Assembly: GCF_020215645.1 (NCBI RefSeq)
Contig: NZ_CP084058.1
Coordinates: forward strand, 5,952,001 to 6,016,000
DNA from: Nonomuraea gerenzanensis
GTDB taxonomy: Bacteria > Actinomycetota > Actinomycetes > Streptosporangiales > Streptosporangiaceae
DNA: 64,000 nt
Direction of reading: 5' to 3'
In this document: positions 17,397-25,244 of the stretch, piece by piece
Numbering within the stretch: position 1 is the stretch's first letter
Layout of the letters: every line of letters begins with the position of its first letter
Made by a program: the position numbers and the translations under genes
The notes under the pieces: generated by a model
Seen by the model: only the letters and a program-made list of their open reading frames with translations
Told to the model about the DNA's origin: nothing
The model's database searches: none

Positions 17397-17606
17397 TCAG
17401 CCTTCGACGGGCTGGGTCGGCGTGCCGAAGGAGACGCGCACGTTGTTACGGGCCAGGGCGGTGCGGGGGCGTTCTGCTCGGGGGTGAGGCGGTGGGTGGT
17501 CATCAGCTCGACGGCCGGCCGGGACGGTGCCGTCCAGCTCGGCGTCGGGGCCGGCCAGCACCTCACGCGGCCTGCGCAGGCCCGTCGCGGTGAAGCCGTT
17601 GGTCAT
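17397..17606 (-). pseudogene. Short, probably broken coding sequence
   Basis: An ATG at 17606 has an excellent ribosome site (AAGGAGATTCAG) and opens 69 codons. The end of the frame, ALARNNVRVSFGTPTQP, resembles the N-terminus of RsbQ-like alpha/beta hydrolases (pattern RNNVxVxG), but the rest of such an enzyme of about 270 residues is absent. An alternative frame over the middle reads MTTHRLTPEQN. This looks like the 5' remnant of a hydrolase gene with frameshift and 3' deletion. It could instead be a genuine small protein; I favour decay. Confidence 0.4.
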
Positions 17607-17728
17607 CTGAATCTCCTTGTCGTCATGATGGGGCGGCCGGTTGGGGTTCCGATGCGTTCACCTTCACGGAGGGCGCTGACATCGGGCTGTCGCCGGCCTG
17701 ATACCGCCGTCGACCCGGTGGCGCCAGG

Positions 17729-18874
17729 TCAGCGGGCGGTACGGCCGGATGACGGCCGCTCCGCGGCGAAGCCGGGAGCGTAGTCCCTGAGCCGCACGAG
17801 GCACGGGCGGGCCGTCGCGCGGCCGAGCCCCGCCTGCGGAGGCGTGCCCAGGAAGAACCGGTCGGCGCCTTCGCGCCCCAGGTGCTGGTGCTCGGCGACG
17901 AAACCGCGCAGCTCCCGCTCGTAGGCGGCGAACGCCCGCGCGTGGCCGCCACCCGTGGCCAGCTCGCCGGCCAGGATGTAGGCGCCGATCAACGCCTGGG
18001 AGGCGCCCCGGCCCGAGGCGGGCGCCGCACCGTGACCGGCGTCACCGAGCAGCACCACCCGGCCCGAGGACCAGCGGCCCATCTCCACCTGGGCGTTGGC
18101 CTCGAAGAACAGGTCGTCCGCCCCCCACATCTCCTCCAGCAGCCGCTGCACCGGCCGGCCTTCGCCGGCGAACCGCTCGGCCACGATGCGCTTGTGCTGC
18201 CCCGCGTCGTCGCGGTCGTAGACCAGCGGCCCGGAGGCGAAGTGCAGGGCGGCACGCGCCCGGGCGCCGTCACGGACGCTGAGCACCGCGGCCGCCCTGC
18301 CCGGTCCGCAGAGAACCCGGCCGCCGTCCTCGGCGCCGGGACGGCCGCGCAGACCGAAGAACGCCGTATAGAGGCCCAGGTGCCGGACGAAGCGCTCATG
18401 CGGCCCGAAGACCAGCGAGCGGGTGCGCGAGTGCAGCCCGTCGGCGCCGGCCACCAGGTCGAAGCGGCGCGGCCGGCCGCGGTCGAAGGTGACCCGCACG
18501 TCGTCGGCGCTCTGCTCCAGGGTGGCGATCGAGTCGCCGAAGACGTACTCGACCTCGCCGCGGGTGACCTGGTAGAGCAGGCCGGCCAGGTCGTCCCTGA
18601 GGATCTCCAGGTCGGCCGGGCGGATCGCCACGGGCAGGGCGGCGTGCTCGTGCGGCCCCGCCGTGTCGGCCAGGCGCAGGTCCAGCGCTTCGACCTGCTC
18701 CAGCAGGGCCATCCGGTCCAGCACGTCCAGTGCCTCGCCGCGCAGGCCCGTCGCGTACCCGCCCCGGCGCGCCCGTGGCGCGCGCTCCACCACGGTCGGG
18801 GTGAACCCGTGGTGGCGCAGCCAGTACGCCAGCGCGGCCCCGGCGACGCCGGCACCGCAGACCAGGACGTCCAT
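17729..18874 (-). CDS. FAD-dependent monooxygenase (TetX/PHBH-like)
   Basis: 381 residues from ATG at 18874. The Rossmann motif GAGVAGAALAYWLRHHG lies at residues 6-22, LVAGADGLHSRTRS gives the DG motif, and VVLLGDAGHGAAPASGRGASQALIGA gives the GD motif. It lacks the extra C-terminal domain of the neighbouring enzyme, so it belongs to the shorter class that includes TetX and many tailoring hydroxylases. It is divergent from a LysR gene (18995), with the shared 120-bp interval a likely regulated promoter. The substrate is not predictable. Confidence 0.85.
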   Translation of the reverse strand: MDVLVCGAGVAGAALAYWLRHHGFTPTVVERAPRARRGGYATGLRGEALDVLDRMALLEQVEALDLRLADTAGPHEHAALPVAIRPADLEILRDDLAGLLYQVTRGEVEYVFGDSIATLEQSADDVRVTFDRGRPRRFDLVAGADGLHSRTRSLVFGPHERFVRHLGLYTAFFGLRGRPGAEDGGRVLCGPGRAAAVLSVRDGARARAALHFASGPLVYDRDDAGQHKRIVAERFAGEGRPVQRLLEEMWGADDLFFEANAQVEMGRWSSGRVVLLGDAGHGAAPASGRGASQALIGAYILAGELATGGGHARAFAAYERELRGFVAEHQHLGREGADRFFLGTPPQAGLGRATARPCLVRLRDYAPGFAAERPSSGRTAR

Positions 18875-18994
18875 CCACGTTCTCCCTCGACCAGGCGAAT
18901 CCGTACGCATCGAGGATCAAGTACGGTGAGCAGCCGGAACAACGACGAACCCCGGAAGATCACCTTCAGTGGGAGTGAACGGAGCAGCTCAGGC

Positions 18995-19882
18995 GTGGAA
19001 CTAAGGGACATCGAGATCTTCCTGACCCTCGCCGAGGAGCTGCACTTCGGTCGCACCGCCACCCGGCTGTGCCTGTCGCCCGCCCGCGTCACCCAGGCGA
19101 TCCAGAAGCAGGAACGGCGGGTCGGCGCTCCCCTGTTCGAGCGCAACAACCGCACGGTCCGGCTGACCCCGGTCGGGCGGCAGCTCCGCGACGACCTCCG
19201 GCCGCTCTACGCCGGGCTGAAGGACAGCATCGAACGCGCCCAGCTCGCCGGCCAGGGCATCACCGGCACGCTGCGCGTCGGCATGCTGCCGCTCAACGCC
19301 CACGACCTGCGCCCCTACTGGGACGTCTTCCGCCTGCGCCACCCGCAGTGGCAGCTGCGCATCCACAGTGCCCCGGTGGGCCAGGCCTTTCCCGCGCTGC
19401 GCCGCGGCGACATCGACGTCCTGGTGAGCTGGCTGCCCGTCGACGAACCCGACCTCACCGTGGGGCCGGTCGTCTTCGCCGAGCAGCGCGTGCTGGCCGT
19501 CGCCGCCGACCACCAGCTCGCCCCGCGCGCGCGGGTCTCGCTGGAGATGATCTCCGACTTCCAGCACCCGCACACCGATTCCGGGCCCGGCTACTGGTAC
19601 GACGCCTACGCCCCGCGCCTCTCCCGGCGGGGCCGGGAGATCGAGCGCGGCCCCGTGGTGCGGGACGCGGAAGAGGCCATGACCCTGGCCAGCATGGACG
19701 GGCTCGTCGTGCTCTTCCCCGCCCATGTCACCCGCTACTGGGCACGGCCGGACATCGCCTACCTGCCGGTCACCGACATGGAGGCGCTGCCGTACGCGCT
19801 GGTGTGGCGCAGCGAGGCGGAGAGCGAGCCCATCCGGGCGCTGGCCGCGATCATCCGCGACCTGGGCCCTCTCCCGTCCTGA
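18995..19882 (+). CDS. LysR-family transcriptional regulator
   Basis: 295 residues from GTG at 18995 (an earlier in-frame GTG at 18926 is less likely). The winged helix-turn-helix at residues 1-60 reads ELRDIEIFLTLAEELHFGRTATRLCLSPARVTQAIQ. Effector-binding periplasmic-type lobes follow (LRVGMLP near residue 90, MTLASMDGLVVLFPAHV near 235). Position opposite the FAD monooxygenase gene suggests that it controls that gene in response to the substrate. It ends at a double-hairpin structure shared with the convergent NAD(P)-binding gene. Confidence 0.87.
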   Translation: MELRDIEIFLTLAEELHFGRTATRLCLSPARVTQAIQKQERRVGAPLFERNNRTVRLTPVGRQLRDDLRPLYAGLKDSIERAQLAGQGITGTLRVGMLPLNAHDLRPYWDVFRLRHPQWQLRIHSAPVGQAFPALRRGDIDVLVSWLPVDEPDLTVGPVVFAEQRVLAVAADHQLAPRARVSLEMISDFQHPHTDSGPGYWYDAYAPRLSRRGREIERGPVVRDAEEAMTLASMDGLVVLFPAHVTRYWARPDIAYLPVTDMEALPYALVWRSEAESEPIRALAAIIRDLGPLPS

Positions 19883-19885
19883 GGC

Positions 19886-19948
19886 GGCCGGCCTCCTCGG
19901 AGGCTTTGCGAGGCGGGGGCCGGTCTTCTCGAAGGCTTTCCGAGGCGG
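19886..19948. terminator. Two tandem hairpin repeats, probable bidirectional terminator
   Basis: Two 31-bp copies (19886-19916, 19918-19948) between convergent genes. Each contains a 2-base loop stem: GCCTCC-TC-GGAGGC in copy 1 and GTCTTC-TC-GAAGGC in copy 2. Changes in copy 2 are compensatory (C-G to T-A), which supports selection for the stem. No long T-run follows, as is usual in such genomes. Confidence 0.6.
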
Positions 19949-19960
19949 CGCGCGGGCCCG

Positions 19961-20599
19961 TCAGGAGGCGACCGAGATGACGTGGCCGATCGAGGTGCGG
20001 TCGCCGATCAGCTCCAGCATGCAGTGCGCCGTGTCGGCGCGGGTGGTCCGCAGGCCGCCGCGGATGCTGAGATCGCGGGCCGTGCGGTAGGAGCTCGTCC
20101 GGCCGGCGTCGGTCAGGCGGGCGGGGCGGACGATCGTCCAGTCCGCGTCGGAGTCGCGCAGCAGGCGCTCGGCCCTGGCCAGGTCGGCGTAGGAGTGGCG
20201 GAACAGGCGCTGGATGACCAGGGGCTTGAGCACGTACCGGGTGAAAGGGCCGTCGCCCGCGTCGGCCTCCAGGCCGGCGGCGCCGACCATGAGCAGGCGG
20301 CGGGTGCCGGTCTGCCGCATGGCGGCCAGGATGGAGCCGATGCCGGCGCTCTGGACGGTGGTGGGTCCGCGCTCGCGCGAGCCCAGCGCGCTCAGCACGG
20401 CGTCGCGGCCCTTGACGGTGGGGGCGATGGCCTCGGGGTTCATGAGGTCGGTCTCGACGACGTCGAGGCGGTCACGCAGGTCGGCGGGCAGGCGGCCGGC
20501 GTCGCGGACGACGGCGGTGACGTCGTGGGCCCGCTCCAGCCCCTGACGCAGGAGCTCCAGCCCGGTGCCGCCGGTGGCTCCGAAGACGGTGATCTTCAT
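19961..20599 (-). CDS. NAD(P)-binding oxidoreductase (atypical SDR, NmrA-like)
   Basis: 212 residues. The nucleotide motif is MKITVFGATGGTGLELLRQG at the very start. Further signs are DAVLSALGSRERG, RRLLMVGAAGLEAD and DWTIVRPARLTDA, typical of NAD(P)H-binding PF13460 proteins. These act as reductases, epimerases or redox sensors; no catalytic Tyr-x-x-x-Lys is needed in this group. The gene is divergent from the BTAD regulator (20714) and might be its target. Cytosolic. Confidence 0.8.
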   Translation of the reverse strand: MKITVFGATGGTGLELLRQGLERAHDVTAVVRDAGRLPADLRDRLDVVETDLMNPEAIAPTVKGRDAVLSALGSRERGPTTVQSAGIGSILAAMRQTGTRRLLMVGAAGLEADAGDGPFTRYVLKPLVIQRLFRHSYADLARAERLLRDSDADWTIVRPARLTDAGRTSSYRTARDLSIRGGLRTTRADTAHCMLELIGDRTSIGHVISVAS

Positions 20600-20713
20600 G
20601 TGGGGTCATCCCTCACGCAATGGGGTATGTAAGTGCTCACTCACCACGATAGCCCCACGACCTCGGGGGCGAGCTACTTGGCTCAAGCGGAATCTTTCCG
20701 ACATTCTTTCCCC

Positions 20714-22522
20714 GTGCGCGTTGAGCTTCTCGGCCCCGTCAAGGCCTACCTGGACGATGACGAACCTGCCGGGATCAACGGGGTACGGCTGCGCACGCTG
20801 CTGTCCCGGCTCGCGCTGGAGCCCGGCCGTCCCGTGTCCGCCGAGACACTCATCGGCGACCTGTGGGGCGAGCAGGCGCCCTCGGGAGCCACCGCCGCCC
20901 TGCACACCCTGGTCGCCCGGCTGCGCAGGGCCATCGGCGGAGCCGCGGCGCTGGAGCTGGTCGCCGGCGGCTACCGGCTGCCCGTGCGGGCCCAGGACGT
21001 GGACGCCTGCCGGTTCGAGGAGCTGGTCGCCAGGGGGCGGCGCGAGCTGGCCGCCGGCGCGCACCGGGAAGCCGCCGCCACCCTGCGCGCGGCCCTGGAC
21101 CTGTGGCGTGGCGAGGCCCTGGCCGACGTGCGGGAGGCGCCCTTCGCCGACCGGGTCGCCACCCGGCTGCACGACCTGCGCGACGCCGCCGCCCAGGACC
21201 GCATCGAGGCCGAGCTGCACCTGGGCGGGTACGCCGAAGTGCTCGGCGACCTGGCGACGCTGGCCGCGCACCACCCGCTCAGCGAGCGGCTGGCCGGGAT
21301 GCGGATGCGCGCCCTGGCCGCGGCCGGGCGCCAGTCCGACGCGCTGGCCGTCTACGCCCAGATTCGCGGCAGGCTCGCCGACGAGCTGGGCGTGGATCCC
21401 GCGCCGGAGCTGGAGGAGATCCATCTGGCGCTGTTGCGCGGCGAGATGGAGCGGCCCCCGGCGCCCGGGCGGGCGGCCCCCAACCGGCTGCCCGCCCAGC
21501 TCACCGGCTTCGTGGGGCGCGAGCCCGAGCTGGCCAGGCTCGCCGCCCTGCTCCCGGCCGGCCGGCTGGTCACCGTCGTCGGGCCCGGCGGCTCCGGCAA
21601 GACCAGGCTCGCGCTGGAGGCCGTGGCCAGGGACCCGGCGCACGCGCGCGGGCGGGTCTGGTTCGTGCCGCTGGCCGAGGTGGGCGCGGCGGACCCGTTC
21701 CTCGACGCGGTGCTGACCGCGCTCGACGACCGACCGCCCGAGACCAGGCGGGCCACGTCCCTGGACCGCGTCTGCGAGCTGCTCGGCGCCGACGACGCCC
21801 TCCTCGTGCTGGACAACTGCGAGCACCTCATCGAGGACGCCGCCGACCTGGCCGACCAGCTCCTCCTACGCCTGCCCCGGCTGCGCATCCTGGCCACCAG
21901 CCGCCGGCCCCTGGCCATCACCGGCGAGACCCTGTGCCACCTGAGCCCCCTCGACGTGCCCGACGACGCGGCGCAGGCGGCACAGTCGGCCGCGGTGCGC
22001 CTGTTCGCCGAACGAGCGGCCCAGGTGCAGCCGGGCTTCACGCTCGACGCCACCACGCTGGAGACCGTCGTGGAGATCTGCCGCCGGCTGGACGGCCTGC
22101 CCCTGGCCCTGGAGCTGGCCGCCGCCAAAGTCCGCTCTATGAGCCTGCCGCAGATCGCCGCCCGCCTCGACGACCGCTTCCGCCTGCTCACCCCGGGCAG
22201 CAGGGCGGCCCCGCAGCCCCGGCGCACGCTGCTCGCGGTCGTGGAGCGGAGCTGGGACCTGCTGGACGAGCAGGAGCGCACGCTGGCCAGGCGCCTGGCC
22301 GGCTTCCCCGGCGGTGCGGAGCTGCCGGAGCTGGAGGCGGCCTGCGCGGACGCGTCGCTGCCCGCCGGGGAGATCGTCTACGTGCTCGGCTCCCTGGTCG
22401 AGAAGTCCGTCGTCCAGGAGGCCGGCGGCCGGTACCGGATGCTGGAGACCGTCCGCGCCTACGCGCTGCGCGACCTCCTCGCCGCCGGAGCGCCCCCGCT
22501 CACGCCGGGTTCCGCTCGGTGA
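20714..22522 (+). CDS. BTAD-domain (AfsR/SARP-type) regulator with NB-ARC-like ATPase, shortened
   Basis: 602 residues from GTG at 20714 (the upstream ATG at 20633 adds a non-family leader). Residues 1-90 form an OmpR-type winged helix (RVELLGPVKAYLDDDE), 95-240 the BTAD helical domain, and 265-500 an AAA/NB-ARC region with P-loop GPGGSGKTR near 289, LLVLDNCEHLIED as Walker B and ATSRRPLAI as sensor. After RYRMLETVRAYALRDLL the chain stops, whereas relatives usually continue with several hundred residues of TPR-like repeats. The final codons overlap the 3' end of the convergent ABC gene, pointing to a deletion junction. It is probably a damaged or constitutive activator. Confidence 0.8.
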   Translation: MRVELLGPVKAYLDDDEPAGINGVRLRTLLSRLALEPGRPVSAETLIGDLWGEQAPSGATAALHTLVARLRRAIGGAAALELVAGGYRLPVRAQDVDACRFEELVARGRRELAAGAHREAAATLRAALDLWRGEALADVREAPFADRVATRLHDLRDAAAQDRIEAELHLGGYAEVLGDLATLAAHHPLSERLAGMRMRALAAAGRQSDALAVYAQIRGRLADELGVDPAPELEEIHLALLRGEMERPPAPGRAAPNRLPAQLTGFVGREPELARLAALLPAGRLVTVVGPGGSGKTRLALEAVARDPAHARGRVWFVPLAEVGAADPFLDAVLTALDDRPPETRRATSLDRVCELLGADDALLVLDNCEHLIEDAADLADQLLLRLPRLRILATSRRPLAITGETLCHLSPLDVPDDAAQAAQSAAVRLFAERAAQVQPGFTLDATTLETVVEICRRLDGLPLALELAAAKVRSMSLPQIAARLDDRFRLLTPGSRAAPQPRRTLLAVVERSWDLLDEQERTLARRLAGFPGGAELPELEAACADASLPAGEIVYVLGSLVEKSVVQEAGGRYRMLETVRAYALRDLLAAGAPPLTPGSAR

Positions 22523-23426
22523 GCGCCGCGAGGACCTCCTCCAGGCTGGGCAGCCGCAACCCCAGCTCATCGGCCGGGATCCCCGCCTGATCGAGCCTCC
22601 TGACCAGTGCGGAGACCAGCATGGGATCGTCGGCGGGCACGCTCACCAGCCCCGTGCGATCGTCCTGGGCCGCGGTCGTGCCGGTCAGCTCGCCCAGGAT
22701 GCCGGCGACCGCGTCCAGGTCCGCCCACAGAGTGGGGCGCACGTGCAGGACCTGCCCGCCGACGCGGCGCTTCAGCTCGCCGGGGCGCCCCTCGGCCGCC
22801 ACCCTGCCGCCGTCGATGACGGTGACGCGATCGGCGAGCCGACCGGCCTCCTCCAGGTCCCGGGTGGTGAGCAGGAGGGTGGTGCCGTCGGAGACCAGCT
22901 CGCCGACCACCCGCCACAACGCGTCGCGGGTGCGCGGGTCCAGGCCGCTGGTCGGCTCGTCCAGCAGCAGGACCCGTGGCCGGCCGACGAGACCGGCGGC
23001 CAGGTCCAGGCGGCGGCGCAGGCCGCCGGGCAGGGTGGCCAGCGGCCGGTCGGCGGCCTCGGTGAGCGTGAGCCGTTCCAGCAGCTCGGCGGCGCGCGCC
23101 CGCGCCTGCTCCCCCGGCAGGCCGAGCAGGCGGCCCGCCAGCACCAGGTGCTCCATGCCCGGCAGGTCCTCGTCCACCGGGACGGGCCGGCCGACCAGCT
23201 CGCGGACCCGGGCCGCCTCCCGCACCACGTCGTGACCGCCGACCTCGGCCCGCCCTCCGTCGGGGCGTACCAGCGTGGCCAGGATCCGCACCATGGTGGT
23301 CTTGCCGGCCCCGGCCGGCCCCAGGATGCCGACGGCCTGGCCCGCCGGCACCTCCAGGTCCACCCCGTCCAGCGCGGTCGTGCCGCCGTACCTCTTGATC
23401 AGCCCTTCGGCTCTGATCGCGTGCAT
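22500..23426 (-). CDS. DrrA-type ABC transporter ATPase without adjacent permease
   Basis: 308 residues. Walker A GPAGAGKT at 36-43, signature LPGGLRRRLDLAAGLV (a variant of LSGGQ) and Walker B VLLLDEPTSGLD are present, and the C-terminal extension with LRLPSLEEVLAALTE is typical of DrrA (daunorubicin resistance) ATPases. These need a DrrB-type membrane partner, normally encoded immediately downstream; here the gene ends inside the truncated BTAD gene and no permease follows. It may work with a permease elsewhere or be a relic. Walker A has an alanine where Ser or Cys is common. Confidence 0.88.
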   Translation of the reverse strand: MHAIRAEGLIKRYGGTTALDGVDLEVPAGQAVGILGPAGAGKTTMVRILATLVRPDGGRAEVGGHDVVREAARVRELVGRPVPVDEDLPGMEHLVLAGRLLGLPGEQARARAAELLERLTLTEAADRPLATLPGGLRRRLDLAAGLVGRPRVLLLDEPTSGLDPRTRDALWRVVGELVSDGTTLLLTTRDLEEAGRLADRVTVIDGGRVAAEGRPGELKRRVGGQVLHVRPTLWADLDAVAGILGELTGTTAAQDDRTGLVSVPADDPMLVSALVRRLDQAGIPADELGLRLPSLEEVLAALTERNPA

Positions 23427-23630
23427 CTGCTGCTCCTCATCGTCGGATGGGTACGACGATGCCGGGGGTGCCTGTCACGGCACGGACACCGCGCTAACAG
23501 CGGCGCTCAGGCCCCCTCGACGAGAAGGGGCAGGGTGCGGGGCCGCGCACCTGGCCGGCCGACCACGTCACCGTTCCACGGTCATCGCGGCGGTTCCCCT
23601 CTCTCGACGCCGGCCCCCGTACGGGGATGT

Positions 23631-24224
23631 TCAGGGTCGCGACACGGCACCGGCTCCCTGCTCGGCCAGCACCCGCGCCAGCTCCACCACCACCTCGCGG
23701 CGGCGGGCGACGGCCCGCTCGGGGTCGGGCTCGTCCAGGATGAGCCGGCGGATCTGCGGCACCGCGAAGTTCCACGCCACCAGACCGAGGATGGTGAACA
23801 GCCAGTCCTGTGCCGTGGGCCGGTCCGGCAGCCCGGCGGCCAGCAGGCCGTCCACGTGGCCGCGGTAGGACCTGGCGCGCTCGTCCTCGCCCTCGACCGG
23901 GCCGCTCCCGGCCTCCAGCGCCTCCCACAGCAGCAGGCGGACCAGCTCGGGATGCTCGTGGTACCAGTCGTGGAGCTGCCCGACGGCCTCCGGCAGCGTG
24001 TGCGGGTCGAGGGTCACCGCGTGGCAGATCTCGTCCAGCTTGGCCCGGACGACCGCGCCGAAGAGCTTCTCCTTGCCGCCGAAGTACAGGTAGATGGCCT
24101 GCTTGTTGGCGCGGGCGGCGGTGGCGATGCGGTCGATCCTGGCGCCGGCCAGCCCGTTCGCGGCGAACTCGGCCGTGGCGGCTTCGAAGATGCGCTGCCG
24201 GGTGGCCTCGGCGTCGTACGTCAT
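23631..24224 (-). CDS. TetR-family transcriptional regulator
   Basis: 197 residues from ATG at 24224 (an ATG six codons upstream is possible). The DNA-binding domain reads ATRQRIFEAATAEFAANG then GARIDRIATAARANKQAIYLYFGGKEKLF. The remaining helical domain contains several aromatic residues for ligand binding. It is divergent from an SDR gene at 24331, and two related inverted repeats lie between them, so it probably represses both itself and the SDR gene. Confidence 0.88.
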   Translation of the reverse strand: MTYDAEATRQRIFEAATAEFAANGLAGARIDRIATAARANKQAIYLYFGGKEKLFGAVVRAKLDEICHAVTLDPHTLPEAVGQLHDWYHEHPELVRLLLWEALEAGSGPVEGEDERARSYRGHVDGLLAAGLPDRPTAQDWLFTILGLVAWNFAVPQIRRLILDEPDPERAVARRREVVVELARVLAEQGAGAVSRP

Positions 24225-24232
24225 GCCGCCAG

Positions 24233-24256
24233 AATAAACCATCCAGTTGACTTATT
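24233..24256. promoter_or_regulatory. TetR operator copy 1 (next to the regulator gene)
   Basis: AATAAACCATCC followed by AGTTGACTTATT: outer arms AATAA/TTATT with partly matched inner bases. It shares AAACCA with the better palindrome at 24290-24309 and starts nine bases from the TetR start codon, so bound repressor would block its transcription. Confidence 0.45.
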
Positions 24257-24289
24257 CGCCTGACGTGCGCCATGGTGAGTCCTGCCGGT

Positions 24290-24309
24290 TAAACCAACCG
24301 GATGGTTTA
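24290..24309. promoter_or_regulatory. TetR operator copy 2 (next to the SDR gene)
   Basis: TAAACCA, ACCGGA, TGGTTTA: perfect 7-bp arms with a 6-bp spacer, 22 bp before the SDR start. The motif repeats at 24233-24256, as expected for one regulator acting on both divergent genes. Confidence 0.6.
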
Positions 24310-24330
24310 TTTCGCCCTGAGGAGTCTCTG

Positions 24331-25110
24331 GTGTCCACCACCCTTGCCCCGATGCCCGTCACCTCGCCCCTGCCCTCCGCCCTCGAAGACCGTGCCGTGG
24401 TGATCGTCGGCGGCAGCTCCGGCATCGGCCTGGCCGCCGGCGCCCTGCTGGTCTCCGTCGGCGCCCGCGTCACCCTCGTCGCCCGCGACGCCGCCCGCCT
24501 GTCATCCGCCGCGGAGCGCCTGCGTACGACGCCCGGCGCCGCCGTGAGCGGCATCACCGGCGACGGCACGGACGAGACCGTCCTGGAGCACGCCCTCGAC
24601 CAGGCGGGCCCGGTGGACCACGTGCTGGTGACGGCCGGCGGCTTCAGCGTCGGAGCGCTGCTGGACACGCCACGCGAGCAGGTGCGCGAGAGCGTGGACG
24701 GCCGCATCTGGGGCGCCTACGGCGCGGCCAGGGCCGCCGCCCGCCGCCTGCCCGCCGGCGGCTCGATCACCTTCAGCTCCGGCCTCTACCTGACGCGCCC
24801 GATCCCCGGCGCCTCCGCCGCCATCGCGAGCATCGGCGCCGTCGAGGGGCTCACCCGGGCGCTGGCAGTGGAGCTGGCGCCGCGGCGGCTGCGGGTCAAC
24901 GCGATCAGGTACGGGGTGGTGGACACGCCGCTGTCGCGCGGCGCGCTCGGCCTGGGCGACGACGCGGCCGTGGCCGCCGCCGGGCAGGGCTCGCTGCTGG
25001 GGCGCTTCGCCACGGCGGAGGAGGCCGCCTCGGCCGCGCTGTTCCTCATGGCCAACAACTTCATGACCGGGACGGTGGTCACCGTGGACGGCGGGCAAAG
25101 CCTGGTCTGA
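24331..25110 (+). CDS. Short-chain dehydrogenase/reductase with non-canonical active site
   Basis: 259 residues from GTG at 24331 with GAGGAG upstream. The cofactor motif is VVIVGGSSGIGLAAGALL (residues about 23-40), followed by LVTAGGFSVGA and the serine strand GSITFSSG. The usual catalytic Tyr-x-x-x-Lys is not visible: where YxASK is expected the chain reads AIASIGAVEGLTRAL, replacing Tyr with Ala and Lys with Ile. The C-terminus MTGTVVTVDGGQSLV is standard. It may be a non-oxidoreductase member or use other residues. Controlled by the divergent TetR. Its last 27 bases, plus 23 bases beyond, recur at 47039-47088. Confidence 0.85.
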   Translation: MSTTLAPMPVTSPLPSALEDRAVVIVGGSSGIGLAAGALLVSVGARVTLVARDAARLSSAAERLRTTPGAAVSGITGDGTDETVLEHALDQAGPVDHVLVTAGGFSVGALLDTPREQVRESVDGRIWGAYGAARAAARRLPAGGSITFSSGLYLTRPIPGASAAIASIGAVEGLTRALAVELAPRRLRVNAIRYGVVDTPLSRGALGLGDDAAVAAAGQGSLLGRFATAEEAASAALFLMANNFMTGTVVTVDGGQSLV

Positions 25111-25133
25111 CACTCCGCCCGGTCGCACCCCCG
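25084..25133 (+). repeat. Left copy of the 50-bp direct repeat bounding the catabolic island
   Basis: It covers the last nine codons of the SDR gene (VDGGQSLV and stop) and 23 bases beyond. It matches 47039-47088 in the same orientation at 45 of 50 positions by eye. Because similarity continues past the stop codon, this is a locus duplication and not protein conservation alone. Confidence 0.75.
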
Positions 25134-25244
25134 CGCTGGCCCTTTCCCGCGCTCTCGGTGCCCGGGGGCGGCACGGTGGAGACCATCGCCGGGCCGCGAT
25201 GCGGACCGAGCAGCCGTGGCCGCAGCGGTGCGGTGCCACGCGCC

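Noticed and set aside
23513..23530. CCCCT...AGGGG hairpin downstream of the TetR gene
   Set aside because: Short arms with a long loop and no T-run; could arise by chance in such GC-rich DNA.
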